Assembly: GCA_002862985.1 (NCBI GenBank)
Contig: PKCY01000139.1
Location: 1-33,727 of the forward strand
DNA from: Haliea sp.
Lineage (GTDB): Bacteria > Pseudomonadota > Gammaproteobacteria > Pseudomonadales > Halieaceae
DNA: 33,727 nucleotides
Direction of reading: 5' to 3'
Below the pieces are notes generated by a model that worked only from the letters and a program-made list of their open reading frames with translations, ran no database searches and was not told the DNA's origin. Below, piece by piece: positions 9,161-17,731 of the stretch. The first letter of the stretch is position 1. Every line of letters begins with the position of its first letter. The position numbers and the translations under genes were made by a program.

Positions 9161-9871
9161 ATGCTTCGGAAAATATTGGCGACGCTGGGCATCGCACTAG
9201 GGGTCCTCTGTGTGGTGATTTACTGGTCTTACAAGGACGTTATCATCACGGTTCCTATCACCGAAAAAGTGGTGGCGTTAACCTTCGATGATGGGCCCAA
9301 TCCTCCCCATACTCAGGCGCTACTGGACATGTTGGCTCAGCATGAGGTGATGGCGACTTTCTTTCTGAAAGGGCGCAATGTCGAAGCATTTCCCGAATCC
9401 GTGCGTGCGGTTGCAAGTGCGGGGCATGAAATCGGCAATCACAGTTATTTTCACCGGCCAATGATTTCACTCAGCAAGACCGATATGCGCGAGGAGGTCG
9501 CGCGCACCAATACCGTGATAGAAAATATACTGGGGTATGAGCCTGTGCTCTTTCGTCCACCCTATGGCGCTCAAGGGCCGGGGCTGAAGTTGGCTTTGCA
9601 GGGGCTGGGGATGCGCTCAATATTGGTGAGTGCCAATGGCGCCGATTGGGAGGTTACAGACCCTCAGCAAATCGCCATTAGCGTGTTGGAAAACATAGAA
9701 CCTGGCAGCATTATTTTACTTCACGACGGACATGGCGATGTCGACGATCCGGAAACCCAGGACAGCAGGGATGCGACTGTGGTGGCAACGGGAATAATTA
9801 TCGAGGAATTGAAAGCTCAAGGCTATCGGTTCGCGCCCGTGGGCGACTTAGTGGCCCTGGCAAATCAGTAA
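9161..9871 (+). CDS. Membrane-anchored polysaccharide deacetylase (NodB fold, CE4)
   Basis: Starting at the ATG at 9161, which has an AGGGGA ribosome binding site ten bases upstream, the product is 236 residues; an in-frame TTG at 9125 lacks such a site. Residues 4-22 form one hydrophobic segment (membrane anchor or uncleaved signal). The CE4 motifs are in order: TFDDGP at 41-46 (catalytic and metal Asp43/44), H94-xxx-H98 in 'NHSYFH' (metal ligands), 'RPPYG' at 132-136, and 'ILLHDGH' around His188. Family members remove N- or O-acetyl groups from chitin oligomers, peptidoglycan or other glycans using a divalent metal. The domain would face the periplasm. It converges with the membrane hydroxylase gene with only about 20 bases between stops. 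The substrate is not evident. Confidence 0.9.
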   Translation: MLRKILATLGIALGVLCVVIYWSYKDVIITVPITEKVVALTFDDGPNPPHTQALLDMLAQHEVMATFFLKGRNVEAFPESVRAVASAGHEIGNHSYFHRPMISLSKTDMREEVARTNTVIENILGYEPVLFRPPYGAQGPGLKLALQGLGMRSILVSANGADWEVTDPQQIAISVLENIEPGSIILLHDGHGDVDDPETQDSRDATVVATGIIIEELKAQGYRFAPVGDLVALANQ

Positions 9872-9890
9872 ATGCTTGCCCGCGTGCACT

Positions 9891-10805
9891 TCAGTTGTGA
9901 TGCTCACTTAGCCTACGTGTGTTTCGGTTCGCCAACATCTGCTTCCAGGCTATAAAGGGGCCGACCTGGGCTTCCCACACAGATTCAATTTTCTCGCCGG
10001 TGGATAAACCCGTAGGTGGGTACTCGTCGATCCCTGGCCGGTAGTAACTGCCAAAGGCTATATCGTACATCGGTAACCAGATGGCAAAATTCTTGTCCTT
10101 GTGTTGGGGTAGTTTGGAGTGGTGTATCCAGTGGTATTGTGGGGCGGAGAAAAATGGCATCAGACGATTCAGGGCATCGATTCGCACATTGGCGTGGATG
10201 AAGTAGTCCCACACTACTGGCAATAGACCCCCGGCCACAATAGCGAGAATGGTTTCTGGCACCGCCGTGGTGTCGAATATGAACCCGATGGTTAAACCCT
10301 TCACCAGAGCCTGCCCTGACGGTTCCAGAAAGTGAGAGCGGTAGATGGTGGTGGTGTTGAGGTTCTCATCACTGTGATGCAGTTTGTGTAATTCCCAAAG
10401 GAACGGAACTTTATGTTGTGCCCGGTGCCACCAATAGTATGAAAAGTCGCCTAAAAAACACGCGGTCAAGAAAATCATACCGCCTTGCAATATTAAATCT
10501 ATAACGGGAATTCCCACGGAAATTTCCGCAGTCGACACATTCAAGCTTGGTAAGCCGGTCACGCTCACCAGATAGACCGTAGTGATAGCCACAAAAGCTA
10601 CAAATGTTGGTGCCAGTAGCAGATTGCTCAGGGTGATTTTCCAGTTCAGCGTGTAATTGGAGCGTGGCGTGTTGGGCTGCACGGGGGTGAATTTTTCCAA
10701 CAACAGGAAAAGAGGCCAGATCACCAGAAGAGACAGGTAGGCAACTAACAGAATGGACGCTGAGCCAACGATGAGTTCAAGGTATTCAGTCCAAAATTCC
10801 TGCAT
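9891..10805 (-). CDS. Sterol desaturase / fatty acid hydroxylase family membrane di-iron protein
   Basis: The product (304 residues) has several hydrophobic stretches (about 12-36, 62-85, 100-120, 170-200). It carries the histidine clusters of the fatty acid hydroxylase superfamily: H127-RAQ-H131, H140-KL-H143-H144 and H225-WI-H228-H229, plus H204 and H235. These histidines hold a di-iron centre that uses O2 to hydroxylate or desaturate lipids, sterols or carotenoids at the membrane. Length and motif order fit bacterial members. No good ribosome binding site precedes the ATG at 10805, so the exact start is less sure. Next to a rhamnosidase-like and a P450 gene it could act on a hydrophobic substrate, but a housekeeping role in membrane lipid modification is equally possible. 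Confidence 0.88.
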   Translation of the reverse strand: MQEFWTEYLELIVGSASILLVAYLSLLVIWPLFLLLEKFTPVQPNTPRSNYTLNWKITLSNLLLAPTFVAFVAITTVYLVSVTGLPSLNVSTAEISVGIPVIDLILQGGMIFLTACFLGDFSYYWWHRAQHKVPFLWELHKLHHSDENLNTTTIYRSHFLEPSGQALVKGLTIGFIFDTTAVPETILAIVAGGLLPVVWDYFIHANVRIDALNRLMPFFSAPQYHWIHHSKLPQHKDKNFAIWLPMYDIAFGSYYRPGIDEYPPTGLSTGEKIESVWEAQVGPFIAWKQMLANRNTRRLSEHHN

Positions 10806-10957
10806 AGGGGTAAGTCCAGTGTGCAGCCAAGTGTATTGTGGTGAAAAGTGCCACGGCAGAGCAAATAGCTAAGCCGAATTTCGATTTAATCCGAGCAACT
10901 ATCCGGTGAAGCATAGTCTAAATGAAAGCGTACTGACAAGGGTCCCTATTTTGAGCG

Positions 10958-13900
10958 TCAGTGACCTCGTGGTGCGCTTTCTATGATGCGTGCGGGCCCC
11001 ATCACCCCGGCCGAGACCCTGGCGCTGGTGCCAACTATGTCTGGGGCATTCCAGCCATGCTCGTTATTTTCGATCGCGGGTACCAGACGATTTTTTCGTG
11101 GCGGTGTGAGTTTGACCTCAAGCCGGTTGTCTCCGGGTTTCAGCGCTGCAGTGAGATTCACCGTATAAGGGGGTACCAGGGCGGCACCCACCCGTGTGCC
11201 GTTGAGAAACACCGTCGCCGCTCCAAAAAGCTGGTTTAGCTCGAGCTGGAAGTGATGGCCTTTTTGCAGTCGTGCCTCGACATCCGTCGGAGCGGTGAAG
11301 GTTGTAGAGTAGTTGCCCTGGCTTCCGCTGCTGCGCAGTTCAGGAATCAGTAACCAATCACCGGGTAGTGCACCCGCACTCTGTATATCTGCATCGGCAA
11401 CCGACAGTGACCAATCCTCAAGAAGGGTCGTACTGACTGGTTCAAAACTATCCAGTGTAAAATCCGGCGATTCTGTGCGGTGCAGCCAGAGGAAAATAGA
11501 ACCATAAGCCGGCAGTTCAATCGAGGCGTCGTCGTTGTTGTCTGTCGTTACAGGAATTATCTTTGCATGCCACGCATCCAGCCACACGGCCTGACTGTGC
11601 TCGGTGCTGAACTGCAGCGTCAGTGTTGTTGCCTGCGCTGTTGGATTGCTGAAGAATTGGATGAGTCCCCCCCCGGCCAAGCGACGGCGCACTGATTTTA
11701 CCTGTGCGTGATGAAACGTCGTGGCACCAGGAAGAAAACGTGTCTCTGCTGGGAGGTCATTGAAGACTCGCTGGACGCGTGCATCTCCCTGCTCACTATC
11801 GAGGAGACCGCGTTGGCGATGGGGTGCAACGCCGCTCACGCGTACCGGCAGACCTGCTTGTGTCAATGTAGCGATATGCTCGGCAACGTCAGGTGCCACG
11901 GCATTGACGTCGTGCAGCATGAGGCCGCCGGCACGCAGTTTGCCTGCGCGCAGTTCGCCATTGTCAAAAGTAGCGGTATTGAGCGCGTGCTCGTTCACCC
12001 ATTCCCAGCTTAGTCCCTGCTGCTCCAGCTTTCGGGTTTCATGCCATATAGCTCGCATGCGCTTTGTGCCACGTTCGGGAGCAGGATCGGCAGTGTCCGT
12101 GACCAGTGCCTCCTCGCCTTCGAAGCGGCCCTGATCGAAGGGTTCCGCAGGATTGCTGTAACCTTGTGGAAAACCCAGCCCGGGATAGAGTACTAACACA
12201 TCCGTTTCAGGTTCCCCCTTCCTCAGCAAATACTGGCAGCGGGCAATGTAGCGATTAATCTGTCCTGCGTGTTCCCAGTAGGACCAGTTTTCACTGTAAT
12301 CCGTAGATAGCATTCCCAGCTGCCAGGGGTACCAGCCATCCAGTGCCGGGTAGCCGCGCTCAGCAGGATCCTCGATGCGATAAGCGGTGCCGTGATAGAC
12401 CAGCTGGTTAACGCCCGCGGCAAAAGCCTTATCGGCAAGTGCCTTGATTTTGACCGGCGTGGTCATAAACGCACGGCCGAGGAAAATGAACGACTCCGCC
12501 GACACCAGTGGTTTGTCCGCGATATGTGCACCCGATGACACCGCTTTCATAAACATTTCTGAACCGCCCGCATACAGTTGTTCGGTCTCCGGAATGTCGG
12601 ATTCGCCTGCGGCGCGAATAATGTCACTGGGGCCTCCATAAGCTTGCAGCCGATGGGCGAGGCCACGTTGCGAACCCCAGTCTTTGAGTGTCTGAAAGTA
12701 GCGTTCGCGGAACAGATCGGAGATGACTTCGTCCCAGTCCTCGAGAAAACGCGTGCCCTGATCGCCAAGATCATACTCCGGTGCAGTGCGAATATTTGCG
12801 GCGTGAAATAGCATCTGGTCTTTACCCGGTTCAAGCAGTGCGACCAACCAGGGACGTGGATCGTAGCCAACGCGGTTCTCGAATTCCTCCAACTGGCCTC
12901 GAGACCAATGTCGTTCCTGGCGGAATTCGAGACTATCATTGAAGAACGCGCGCAGCGGGTCGCCAAAATAAGGGCTTAGATCCGTAGCTTCCCGGAACAG
13001 GTAGTCCTGGTTTGCACGCATTCTACGAGCGTCGAGGTGATCGACCACATAGCCTGGTTTTGGATGCGCATAGCCGCCGGCAATGAGCTCGCCGCCGGGC
13101 AAGTGCCACAATGTGGTTATAGCCCATTCACCCGGAGGCACGTCCCACACCAATCGATTTTCGCTGACGGCGTGGGTGATAACGCGCACCGAGTCGGGCG
13201 CTAACGTCACTTGGTCGAGGAAATTCCAGGGTTGCCAGCTGCGTTCATTGTTGGTGATGCGGGCTGCGACCACCGCGACCAACTCGCGCGCATCGGGGAC
13301 AAACGTCTGCATCGGTATATCGCCGAGCATCCCGAGCGCACCAGCGCCAAAGGTTGCCACGGGCATAGCGGGTGCGGACAGTTCAAACTTGACCTGGGAA
13401 GGCCCGCGCACTATCCGCTCGCTGTGCAGCAGCTGCCTGAGTCCATCCTCCAGCGCTACATGTGGACCGCCTGTAGGCCAGCCGGAGCCGTTGTTCAGAT
13501 CCACACCCATACCGAGCTCGCGCGCCTCCAGCATTACCGATGCGAGGTGCTGATAAAACTCGGGTGAGTCCCAACCAGTCTCTTGCCAGCGGGTGGAATC
13601 TTTGTCTGCCTCGGAAACTGAAATGGCGAAGGGCTGAATTTCAACGCCCGCGATTCCAACCTCTGCAAATAGACGCATCTCGCGTTGTAATTCCTCAGTG
13701 GTCACCAGATTGCCTGGCCACCACCAGCGTGTCCACGGTCCAAAGCGCAGGGGGGGGCTAATAAAATGTGCTATATCCAGCGGGTCATATTGGTGCTGCC
13801 GCGCCTCGATTTCCCAGGGTGCTGCAACAGTCGAACGGCGTTCTTCAGCGTGTATCCAAGACGTGAGTGGCTTTGTAGGGTCTGCCACAGGTGGCGTTTT

Positions 13901-13999
13901 AATATAATGGACGCTGTAGAGGAGCCCGCCGGCGGCCAACAGCAAAAACAATAAAAAGATGGCGAGTAAGACCTGCAAAGTGCGCCACAACCACGTCAT
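10958..13999 (-). CDS. Membrane-anchored GH106 alpha-L-rhamnosidase-like glycoside hydrolase
   Basis: The frame extends upstream to 14161, but the ATG at 13999 (GCAGGG upstream) begins directly with a membrane anchor 'MTWLWRTLQVLLAIFLLFL', giving 1013 residues. The earlier stretch is unlike protein and is left out. After the anchor comes 'FGPWTRWWWPGN' (about 86-97) and 'AEVGIAGVEI', the characteristic start of the GH106 catalytic barrel, then 'NNGSGWPTGGPHV'. The C-terminal 150 residues, with 'ATVFLNGTRVG' and 'LKPGDNRLEVKLT', resemble the beta-sandwich domain found in these large enzymes. GH106 enzymes release terminal L-rhamnose by inversion from plant, algal or bacterial glycans and glycosides. 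Location is probably periplasmic and inner-membrane anchored. Two C8/G8 tracts (11667-11674 and 13750-13757) lie in the coding sequence without disrupting it. Family confidence is good; the actual sugar is not proven. Confidence 0.8.
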   Translation of the reverse strand: MTWLWRTLQVLLAIFLLFLLLAAGGLLYSVHYIKTPPVADPTKPLTSWIHAEERRSTVAAPWEIEARQHQYDPLDIAHFISPPLRFGPWTRWWWPGNLVTTEELQREMRLFAEVGIAGVEIQPFAISVSEADKDSTRWQETGWDSPEFYQHLASVMLEARELGMGVDLNNGSGWPTGGPHVALEDGLRQLLHSERIVRGPSQVKFELSAPAMPVATFGAGALGMLGDIPMQTFVPDARELVAVVAARITNNERSWQPWNFLDQVTLAPDSVRVITHAVSENRLVWDVPPGEWAITTLWHLPGGELIAGGYAHPKPGYVVDHLDARRMRANQDYLFREATDLSPYFGDPLRAFFNDSLEFRQERHWSRGQLEEFENRVGYDPRPWLVALLEPGKDQMLFHAANIRTAPEYDLGDQGTRFLEDWDEVISDLFRERYFQTLKDWGSQRGLAHRLQAYGGPSDIIRAAGESDIPETEQLYAGGSEMFMKAVSSGAHIADKPLVSAESFIFLGRAFMTTPVKIKALADKAFAAGVNQLVYHGTAYRIEDPAERGYPALDGWYPWQLGMLSTDYSENWSYWEHAGQINRYIARCQYLLRKGEPETDVLVLYPGLGFPQGYSNPAEPFDQGRFEGEEALVTDTADPAPERGTKRMRAIWHETRKLEQQGLSWEWVNEHALNTATFDNGELRAGKLRAGGLMLHDVNAVAPDVAEHIATLTQAGLPVRVSGVAPHRQRGLLDSEQGDARVQRVFNDLPAETRFLPGATTFHHAQVKSVRRRLAGGGLIQFFSNPTAQATTLTLQFSTEHSQAVWLDAWHAKIIPVTTDNNDDASIELPAYGSIFLWLHRTESPDFTLDSFEPVSTTLLEDWSLSVADADIQSAGALPGDWLLIPELRSSGSQGNYSTTFTAPTDVEARLQKGHHFQLELNQLFGAATVFLNGTRVGAALVPPYTVNLTAALKPGDNRLEVKLTPPRKNRLVPAIENNEHGWNAPDIVGTSARVSAGVMGPARIIESAPRGH

Positions 14000-14277
14000 G
14001 CGGCACCCTGCGGGCTTTGAACAGGTCGGCTGGCAGCTCTTCCTGTAAACGTGAGCTTGCAAAAGGACGATGATGAATACACTTGTTTCATCCAGTCGAA
14101 GGTAGATGGCGTCGGGGTGCTCCGTCAAGGGCCACAGACCAATGAAATTATTGCAAGGCACTAGTCTTGTGAAACATTGCCTGCGTGTTATGATCAGTCG
14201 GGTGCCAACGCTTGAAACAAAGTACTACTGGGCCCAGCCAATTGACCGCATCATTTTCAAAACTGAGGAATTCAGCA

Positions 14278-15507
14278 TTGGAAAACGCACCCGCAGAGAT
14301 TTGTGAAGATACCCTCGATATTCAAACGTTACTCAATCTGGGTCCGATGGCGCCAGTTTCCAACACCCATGCCATTTACGCAGGGTTGAGACGTGATCAT
14401 CCCGTTTATGAAACCACCCTTGCAGCTGACTTAAATTCTCCGGACGGGAATCGTTCGTTTTTGATTACGCGCTATGCCGATGTGAAGGGCGTGTTGAGAG
14501 ACGATAAACATTACTCCAGTGATATTAACCAGCGCACCATGGGTGTTGTGATGGGCCCCACGCTAGTGGGAATGGATGGCAGAGAGCATCTGAAACACCG
14601 TACATTAATCACCCCGTCAATGACGCCACGCGCATTGAAGGGCGATAGCTTCCGTGACGTCGTTCGCAAAACGGCGGAGGATACGATAGACAGTTTTATT
14701 GAAGAGGGCGCTGCAGACCTTCATCACGATTTTTGCTTCAAATATCCGCTGGCAGTTTTTGTGTCTCTGCTAGGTTTGCCATCGGACCACCTTGATCGGG
14801 TTCACCGCTGGGGCATCGATCTTTGTTTGGTGGCATTTGATCCTGCAAAGGGCATAAGCGCCGCCGAGAAATTGCTGGATTACCTCACCCCTATCGTTCA
14901 GGCAAAACGCAACGAACCTGGCTCCGATATGATCAGTATGCTCATTGCGGCGGAAATTGATGGTGAAAAGCTCTCGGATTTTGAAGTGGTCTCATTTTTG
15001 CGGCTACTGGTGCTTGCAGGTGCAGAAACCACAAATCACCTGCTGGGCACTGCCTGTTATGTCCTGTTACACAACCATGCTTTGATGGAAAGGGTTAGAA
15101 GTGACCGAACGCTTATAACAGCGTTGTTCCACGAGGTAATGCGTTGGGAATCACCCATCGGCACACTGATGCGTGAAGCAAACAGCGATACACAAATAGC
15201 AGGAGTGGATATTCCCAAGGGCTCGGGAGTGCTTTGTCAGGTTGGGGCCGCCAACCGCGATGAACGACAGTTTAAAGATCCTGATGTATTTGATATAGAC
15301 CGCGAGGACAATGAACACATCGGTTTTGGCTATGGCCGACACTACTGTGCGGGCTCGCACCTGGCGAAGTTGGAAGCGGAAGTGGCGTTGAATACCTTGT
15401 TGGATCGCTTGCAGGATATTAAGCCCGTTGCGGGGAAATCTTCCCGCATCATTGGATTCTCGTTTCGCGGGCCGGATAATTTGCCGGTTACTTTTAACGC
15501 AGCATAA
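14278..15507 (+). CDS. Cytochrome P450 monooxygenase (bacterial soluble type)
   Basis: All landmarks of a soluble class I P450 are present. Using the TTG at 14278 as start gives 409 residues with the I-helix 'AGAETT' at 247-252 (oxygen activation), the ExxR pair E286/R289 in 'HEVMR', and the heme-binding loop 'FGYGRHYCAGSHLAKLE' with Cys357 as thiolate ligand; 'HLKHR' (104-108) fits the C-helix. The frame continues up to a TTG at 14212, but TGAGGA at 14264-14269, eight bases before the TTG at 14278, strongly supports the shorter form, which is also the usual family length. No ferredoxin or ferredoxin reductase gene is in the window, so electrons must come from elsewhere. The substrate is unknown; the context suggests a terpenoid, steroid or alkyl chain. 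Confidence 0.95.
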   Translation: MENAPAEICEDTLDIQTLLNLGPMAPVSNTHAIYAGLRRDHPVYETTLAADLNSPDGNRSFLITRYADVKGVLRDDKHYSSDINQRTMGVVMGPTLVGMDGREHLKHRTLITPSMTPRALKGDSFRDVVRKTAEDTIDSFIEEGAADLHHDFCFKYPLAVFVSLLGLPSDHLDRVHRWGIDLCLVAFDPAKGISAAEKLLDYLTPIVQAKRNEPGSDMISMLIAAEIDGEKLSDFEVVSFLRLLVLAGAETTNHLLGTACYVLLHNHALMERVRSDRTLITALFHEVMRWESPIGTLMREANSDTQIAGVDIPKGSGVLCQVGAANRDERQFKDPDVFDIDREDNEHIGFGYGRHYCAGSHLAKLEAEVALNTLLDRLQDIKPVAGKSSRIIGFSFRGPDNLPVTFNAA

Positions 15508-15530
15508 GCGGCTCCACTGACCCACGCCAG

Positions 15531-16340
15531 TTACACAAGAACGCGCGCTGTCTCCAGAAATGTCTTTGTTGCTTCGTACACACAGGCGGCCCGTGCTACC
15601 GGATCGTTGGTGTATTGTTGTATCAACGCTCGGGAGCGAACTTCAAGGCTGAGAGGGAGCATGGGATCGAGTGCTGCGAGGGTCTCTTGCAGCGGAAGCT
15701 CGCCCTCGCCGGGCAGTTGACGCAGGTATAAGGCGTCCTCGAGCACGCCTTCGGGGCTGCTGTCCAGCAGGTCGGCACTGGCATCGCATAATTGTATGTA
15801 AGGCATTAGAGTGGGGTCGATGGCGTTCAAATCCTCGGGTTCGGAACCGGTTCTTTGCAGGTGAAGGGTGTCCACTAGAATGCCTCCTGCGGGGTGGGCC
15901 ACATCCTGCACGACGTTCAGTGCCTGTTGTAGTGTGCTGATCTCTGTAATTGCGAGAAACTCCAGCACCACCCTTACAGAGCCAGCCTCGGCTCGTTTGC
16001 AAAGATGCTCAAAACGACGTTTTGTCTGCGCAATATCCAGTTCCGAAGACACGCACAGAACATTGCGTGCACCCAGCTCCAATGCTGCTTCAATCATCTT
16101 GTCGTGTGTTTTTAATGCTTCACCGGATTTGAACCACACCACTTCCAGGTCGAGGGCACACAGTCCAGTTTCTGCAAGTGCTTTTTCTACGCGACGTGTG
16201 CGCTGATTGCTCCAGGTGTCCGGATCACACCAGATGCCAGTCGCATTAAAACCCGCCTGTGCTGCGGCATACACGACATTTTCGGGTGGGAATTCTTGCA
16301 CCACACCAGCAGCGAGAGAAATCAATCTGTCTACGGACAT
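15531..16340 (-). CDS. Xylose isomerase-like TIM-barrel protein (sugar phosphate isomerase/epimerase family)
   Basis: The 269-residue product fits the AP-endonuclease-2/xylose-isomerase-like barrel superfamily. Strands carry the expected metal-ligand candidates E127 ('VVLEF'), D157 and H160 ('VDTLHL'), D186 ('LCDAS') and E233 ('LEVRS'). The 'RQLPGEGELPL' segment near 207-217 is common in sugar phosphate isomerase/epimerase and dehydroshikimate dehydratase-like proteins. Such enzymes isomerise, epimerise or dehydrate small polar substrates using a divalent metal. An AGGTG lies four bases before the ATG at 16340. It converges with the P450 and is followed upstream on the same strand by the acyl-CoA dehydrogenase, with which it may be co-transcribed (62 bases apart). 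Exact reaction not assignable. Confidence 0.78.
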   Translation of the reverse strand: MSVDRLISLAAGVVQEFPPENVVYAAAQAGFNATGIWCDPDTWSNQRTRRVEKALAETGLCALDLEVVWFKSGEALKTHDKMIEAALELGARNVLCVSSELDIAQTKRRFEHLCKRAEAGSVRVVLEFLAITEISTLQQALNVVQDVAHPAGGILVDTLHLQRTGSEPEDLNAIDPTLMPYIQLCDASADLLDSSPEGVLEDALYLRQLPGEGELPLQETLAALDPMLPLSLEVRSRALIQQYTNDPVARAACVYEATKTFLETARVLV

Positions 16341-16402
16341 TGCGCACCTATCTCGTAAATTGGGTAGCGCGTGTGAATTTCAATTGTCCGTCGACTCACT
16401 GG

Positions 16403-17551
16403 CTATTTACGTCCCAGGGTACCCATACCCTTGGCAATTATATTCAGCATAATTTCGTCGGTGCCTCCGCCAATTGAAATCAGTCGGACATCACGAAGCA
16501 GGCGCGAAACTGGATTCTCCCACATATAGCCCTGCCCGCCCCAATACTGCAGACAGCCGTCAGCCACCTCGCGGCTCAATCGTCCTATTTTCAACTTTGC
16601 CATGGACGCCAATTGCGTGACGTCCTCGCCGTCAATGTGACACTGTGCCGCTCGGTAGAAGAGCGCGCGAAGGGCTTCAATTTCGGTTTGTAGTTCCGCC
16701 AGCCGAAAGTACACCACCTGATTATCCAGCACGGGTTTTCCAAACGCGGTGCGTTGCCGGCAATAGTCGATGGTGCGTTCGATGGCTATCTCCAGCGGGC
16801 GGATGCTGCTGATGCATGACAGGCGCTCTTCCTGAAACTGCTGCATCTGATAACTGAAGCCTTTTCCTTCTTCGCCTATGCGATAGCGCTGCGGGACGCG
16901 AACATCATCGAGAAATATCTGCGCGGTGTCGGAGGAGCGCATCCCTAATTTGTCTAGTTTTGGGCCAACGCTGAATCCAGGCAGGTCTGTGGGTACGACA
17001 ATCAGTGACTTATTGTGGTGTATACCCTCATCTGAGGTGTTCGCCAGTAGACAGATCCAATCAGCCTGGGTCGCATTGGTAATCCACATCTTGCCGCCAT
17101 TGATAATGTAGTCATCACCGTCTGTGCGTGCCTGCGTGCGAATGGCCGCGACGTCGGAACCACCGGAGACTTCGCTCACTGCAATTGAGCAGACGCTTTC
17201 TCCGGCTATGGCGGGTCGCAGGAACTGCTCGCACAATTCGTTGCTACCAAACTCGGCCAGCGCGGGAGTGGCCATGGAGGTTTGCACATCGATACCCAGT
17301 GTTACGCCACCACTGTCAATTTCACCGAGTGTTTCATTGGCTACCATGGCGTAGCTGTAATCCAGCCCAAGACCGCCGTACTTCTCCGGTTTATCGATCC
17401 CGAGAAACCCCAAACTGCCCAATTTCTTCATCAGTTCGTGCAGTGGGGTCTGGCCAGCCTTTTCCCATTCCTCGACATGGGGGTTTACCTCGCTGACGAT
17501 AAAATTCTGCAAGCTGCGCCGCAGTTCGTTGTGCTGTTCAGTAAAAAGCAT
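16403..17551 (-). CDS. Acyl-CoA dehydrogenase
   Basis: The product has 382 residues, typical for the family. It has 'CSIAVSEVSGGSDVAAIRTQA' (about 121-141) and 'WITNA' (156-160) for FAD/substrate contacts and the C-terminal 'GGQGYMWENPVSRLLRDVR' plus 'IGGGTDEIMLN'. At the MCAD catalytic position there is Gly (IGGGT), whereas 'QEERLS' supplies Glu242 at the place used by isovaleryl-CoA and long-chain acyl-CoA dehydrogenases. The base is therefore probably Glu242, hinting at branched or bulky acyl-CoAs. It would introduce an alpha,beta double bond, passing electrons to ETF. AAAGGA lies nine bases before the ATG. It diverges from the TetR gene, and the shared palindrome at 17637-17656 overlaps its likely -35 element, so TetR control is likely. 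Confidence 0.95.
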   Translation of the reverse strand: MLFTEQHNELRRSLQNFIVSEVNPHVEEWEKAGQTPLHELMKKLGSLGFLGIDKPEKYGGLGLDYSYAMVANETLGEIDSGGVTLGIDVQTSMATPALAEFGSNELCEQFLRPAIAGESVCSIAVSEVSGGSDVAAIRTQARTDGDDYIINGGKMWITNATQADWICLLANTSDEGIHHNKSLIVVPTDLPGFSVGPKLDKLGMRSSDTAQIFLDDVRVPQRYRIGEEGKGFSYQMQQFQEERLSCISSIRPLEIAIERTIDYCRQRTAFGKPVLDNQVVYFRLAELQTEIEALRALFYRAAQCHIDGEDVTQLASMAKLKIGRLSREVADGCLQYWGGQGYMWENPVSRLLRDVRLISIGGGTDEIMLNIIAKGMGTLGRK

Positions 17552-17617
17552 GGACGGGATTCCTTTCGCTGCTGGGTAGTTGTGCCAAGGCAGAGCGGTA
17601 TTGGTTGAAGTTTAGGA

Positions 17618-17646
17618 ATTTTGGCGTAACATGGCCAACCAAGCAA
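17618..17646 (-). promoter_or_regulatory. Predicted promoter of the acyl-CoA dehydrogenase gene
   Basis: On the minus strand TTGCTT (17641-17646) is followed after 17 bases by CAAAAT (17618-17623). These match three of six and four of six positions of the sigma-70 consensus. The -35 element lies within the TetR-type palindrome. Prediction by eye only. Confidence 0.35.
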
Positions 17647-17656
17647 GCGCTTGGTT
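17637..17656. promoter_or_regulatory. TetR-type operator palindrome (site 1)
   Basis: The sequence AACCAAGC-AAGC-GCTTGGTT is a perfect inverted repeat with 8-base arms and a 4-base spacer. It lies between the divergent acyl-CoA dehydrogenase and TetR genes. A TATAAA at 17669-17674, in the orientation of the TetR gene, begins 12 bases after it, and a possible -35 for the dehydrogenase falls inside it, so binding could block both promoters. Its inner 18 bases (17638-17655) recur in reverse orientation at 33237-33254. Binding by the adjacent TetR protein is inferred from position and symmetry. Confidence 0.8.
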
Positions 17657-17731
17657 CATTTCATTTTCTATAAATTGATTCCACGGGGACATTGTGTTCC
17701 AAGACAGTCAATATTGGTATCCCAAAGGCCT

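Noticed and set aside
13083-13553. 156-codon plus-strand frame opposite the GH106 gene
   Set aside because: Antisense to the conserved catalytic region; Ser/Pro/Thr-rich translation without motif.
14000-14161. N-terminal extension of the GH106 frame up to 14161
   Set aside because: The extra 54 residues are not signal-like, while the ATG at 13999 opens directly into a membrane anchor with a purine-rich site upstream.
17651-17731. TTG start for the TetR gene at 17651
   Set aside because: The codon lies within the palindromic operator and upstream of the probable -10 TATAAA at 17669-17674, so it would not be in the transcript.
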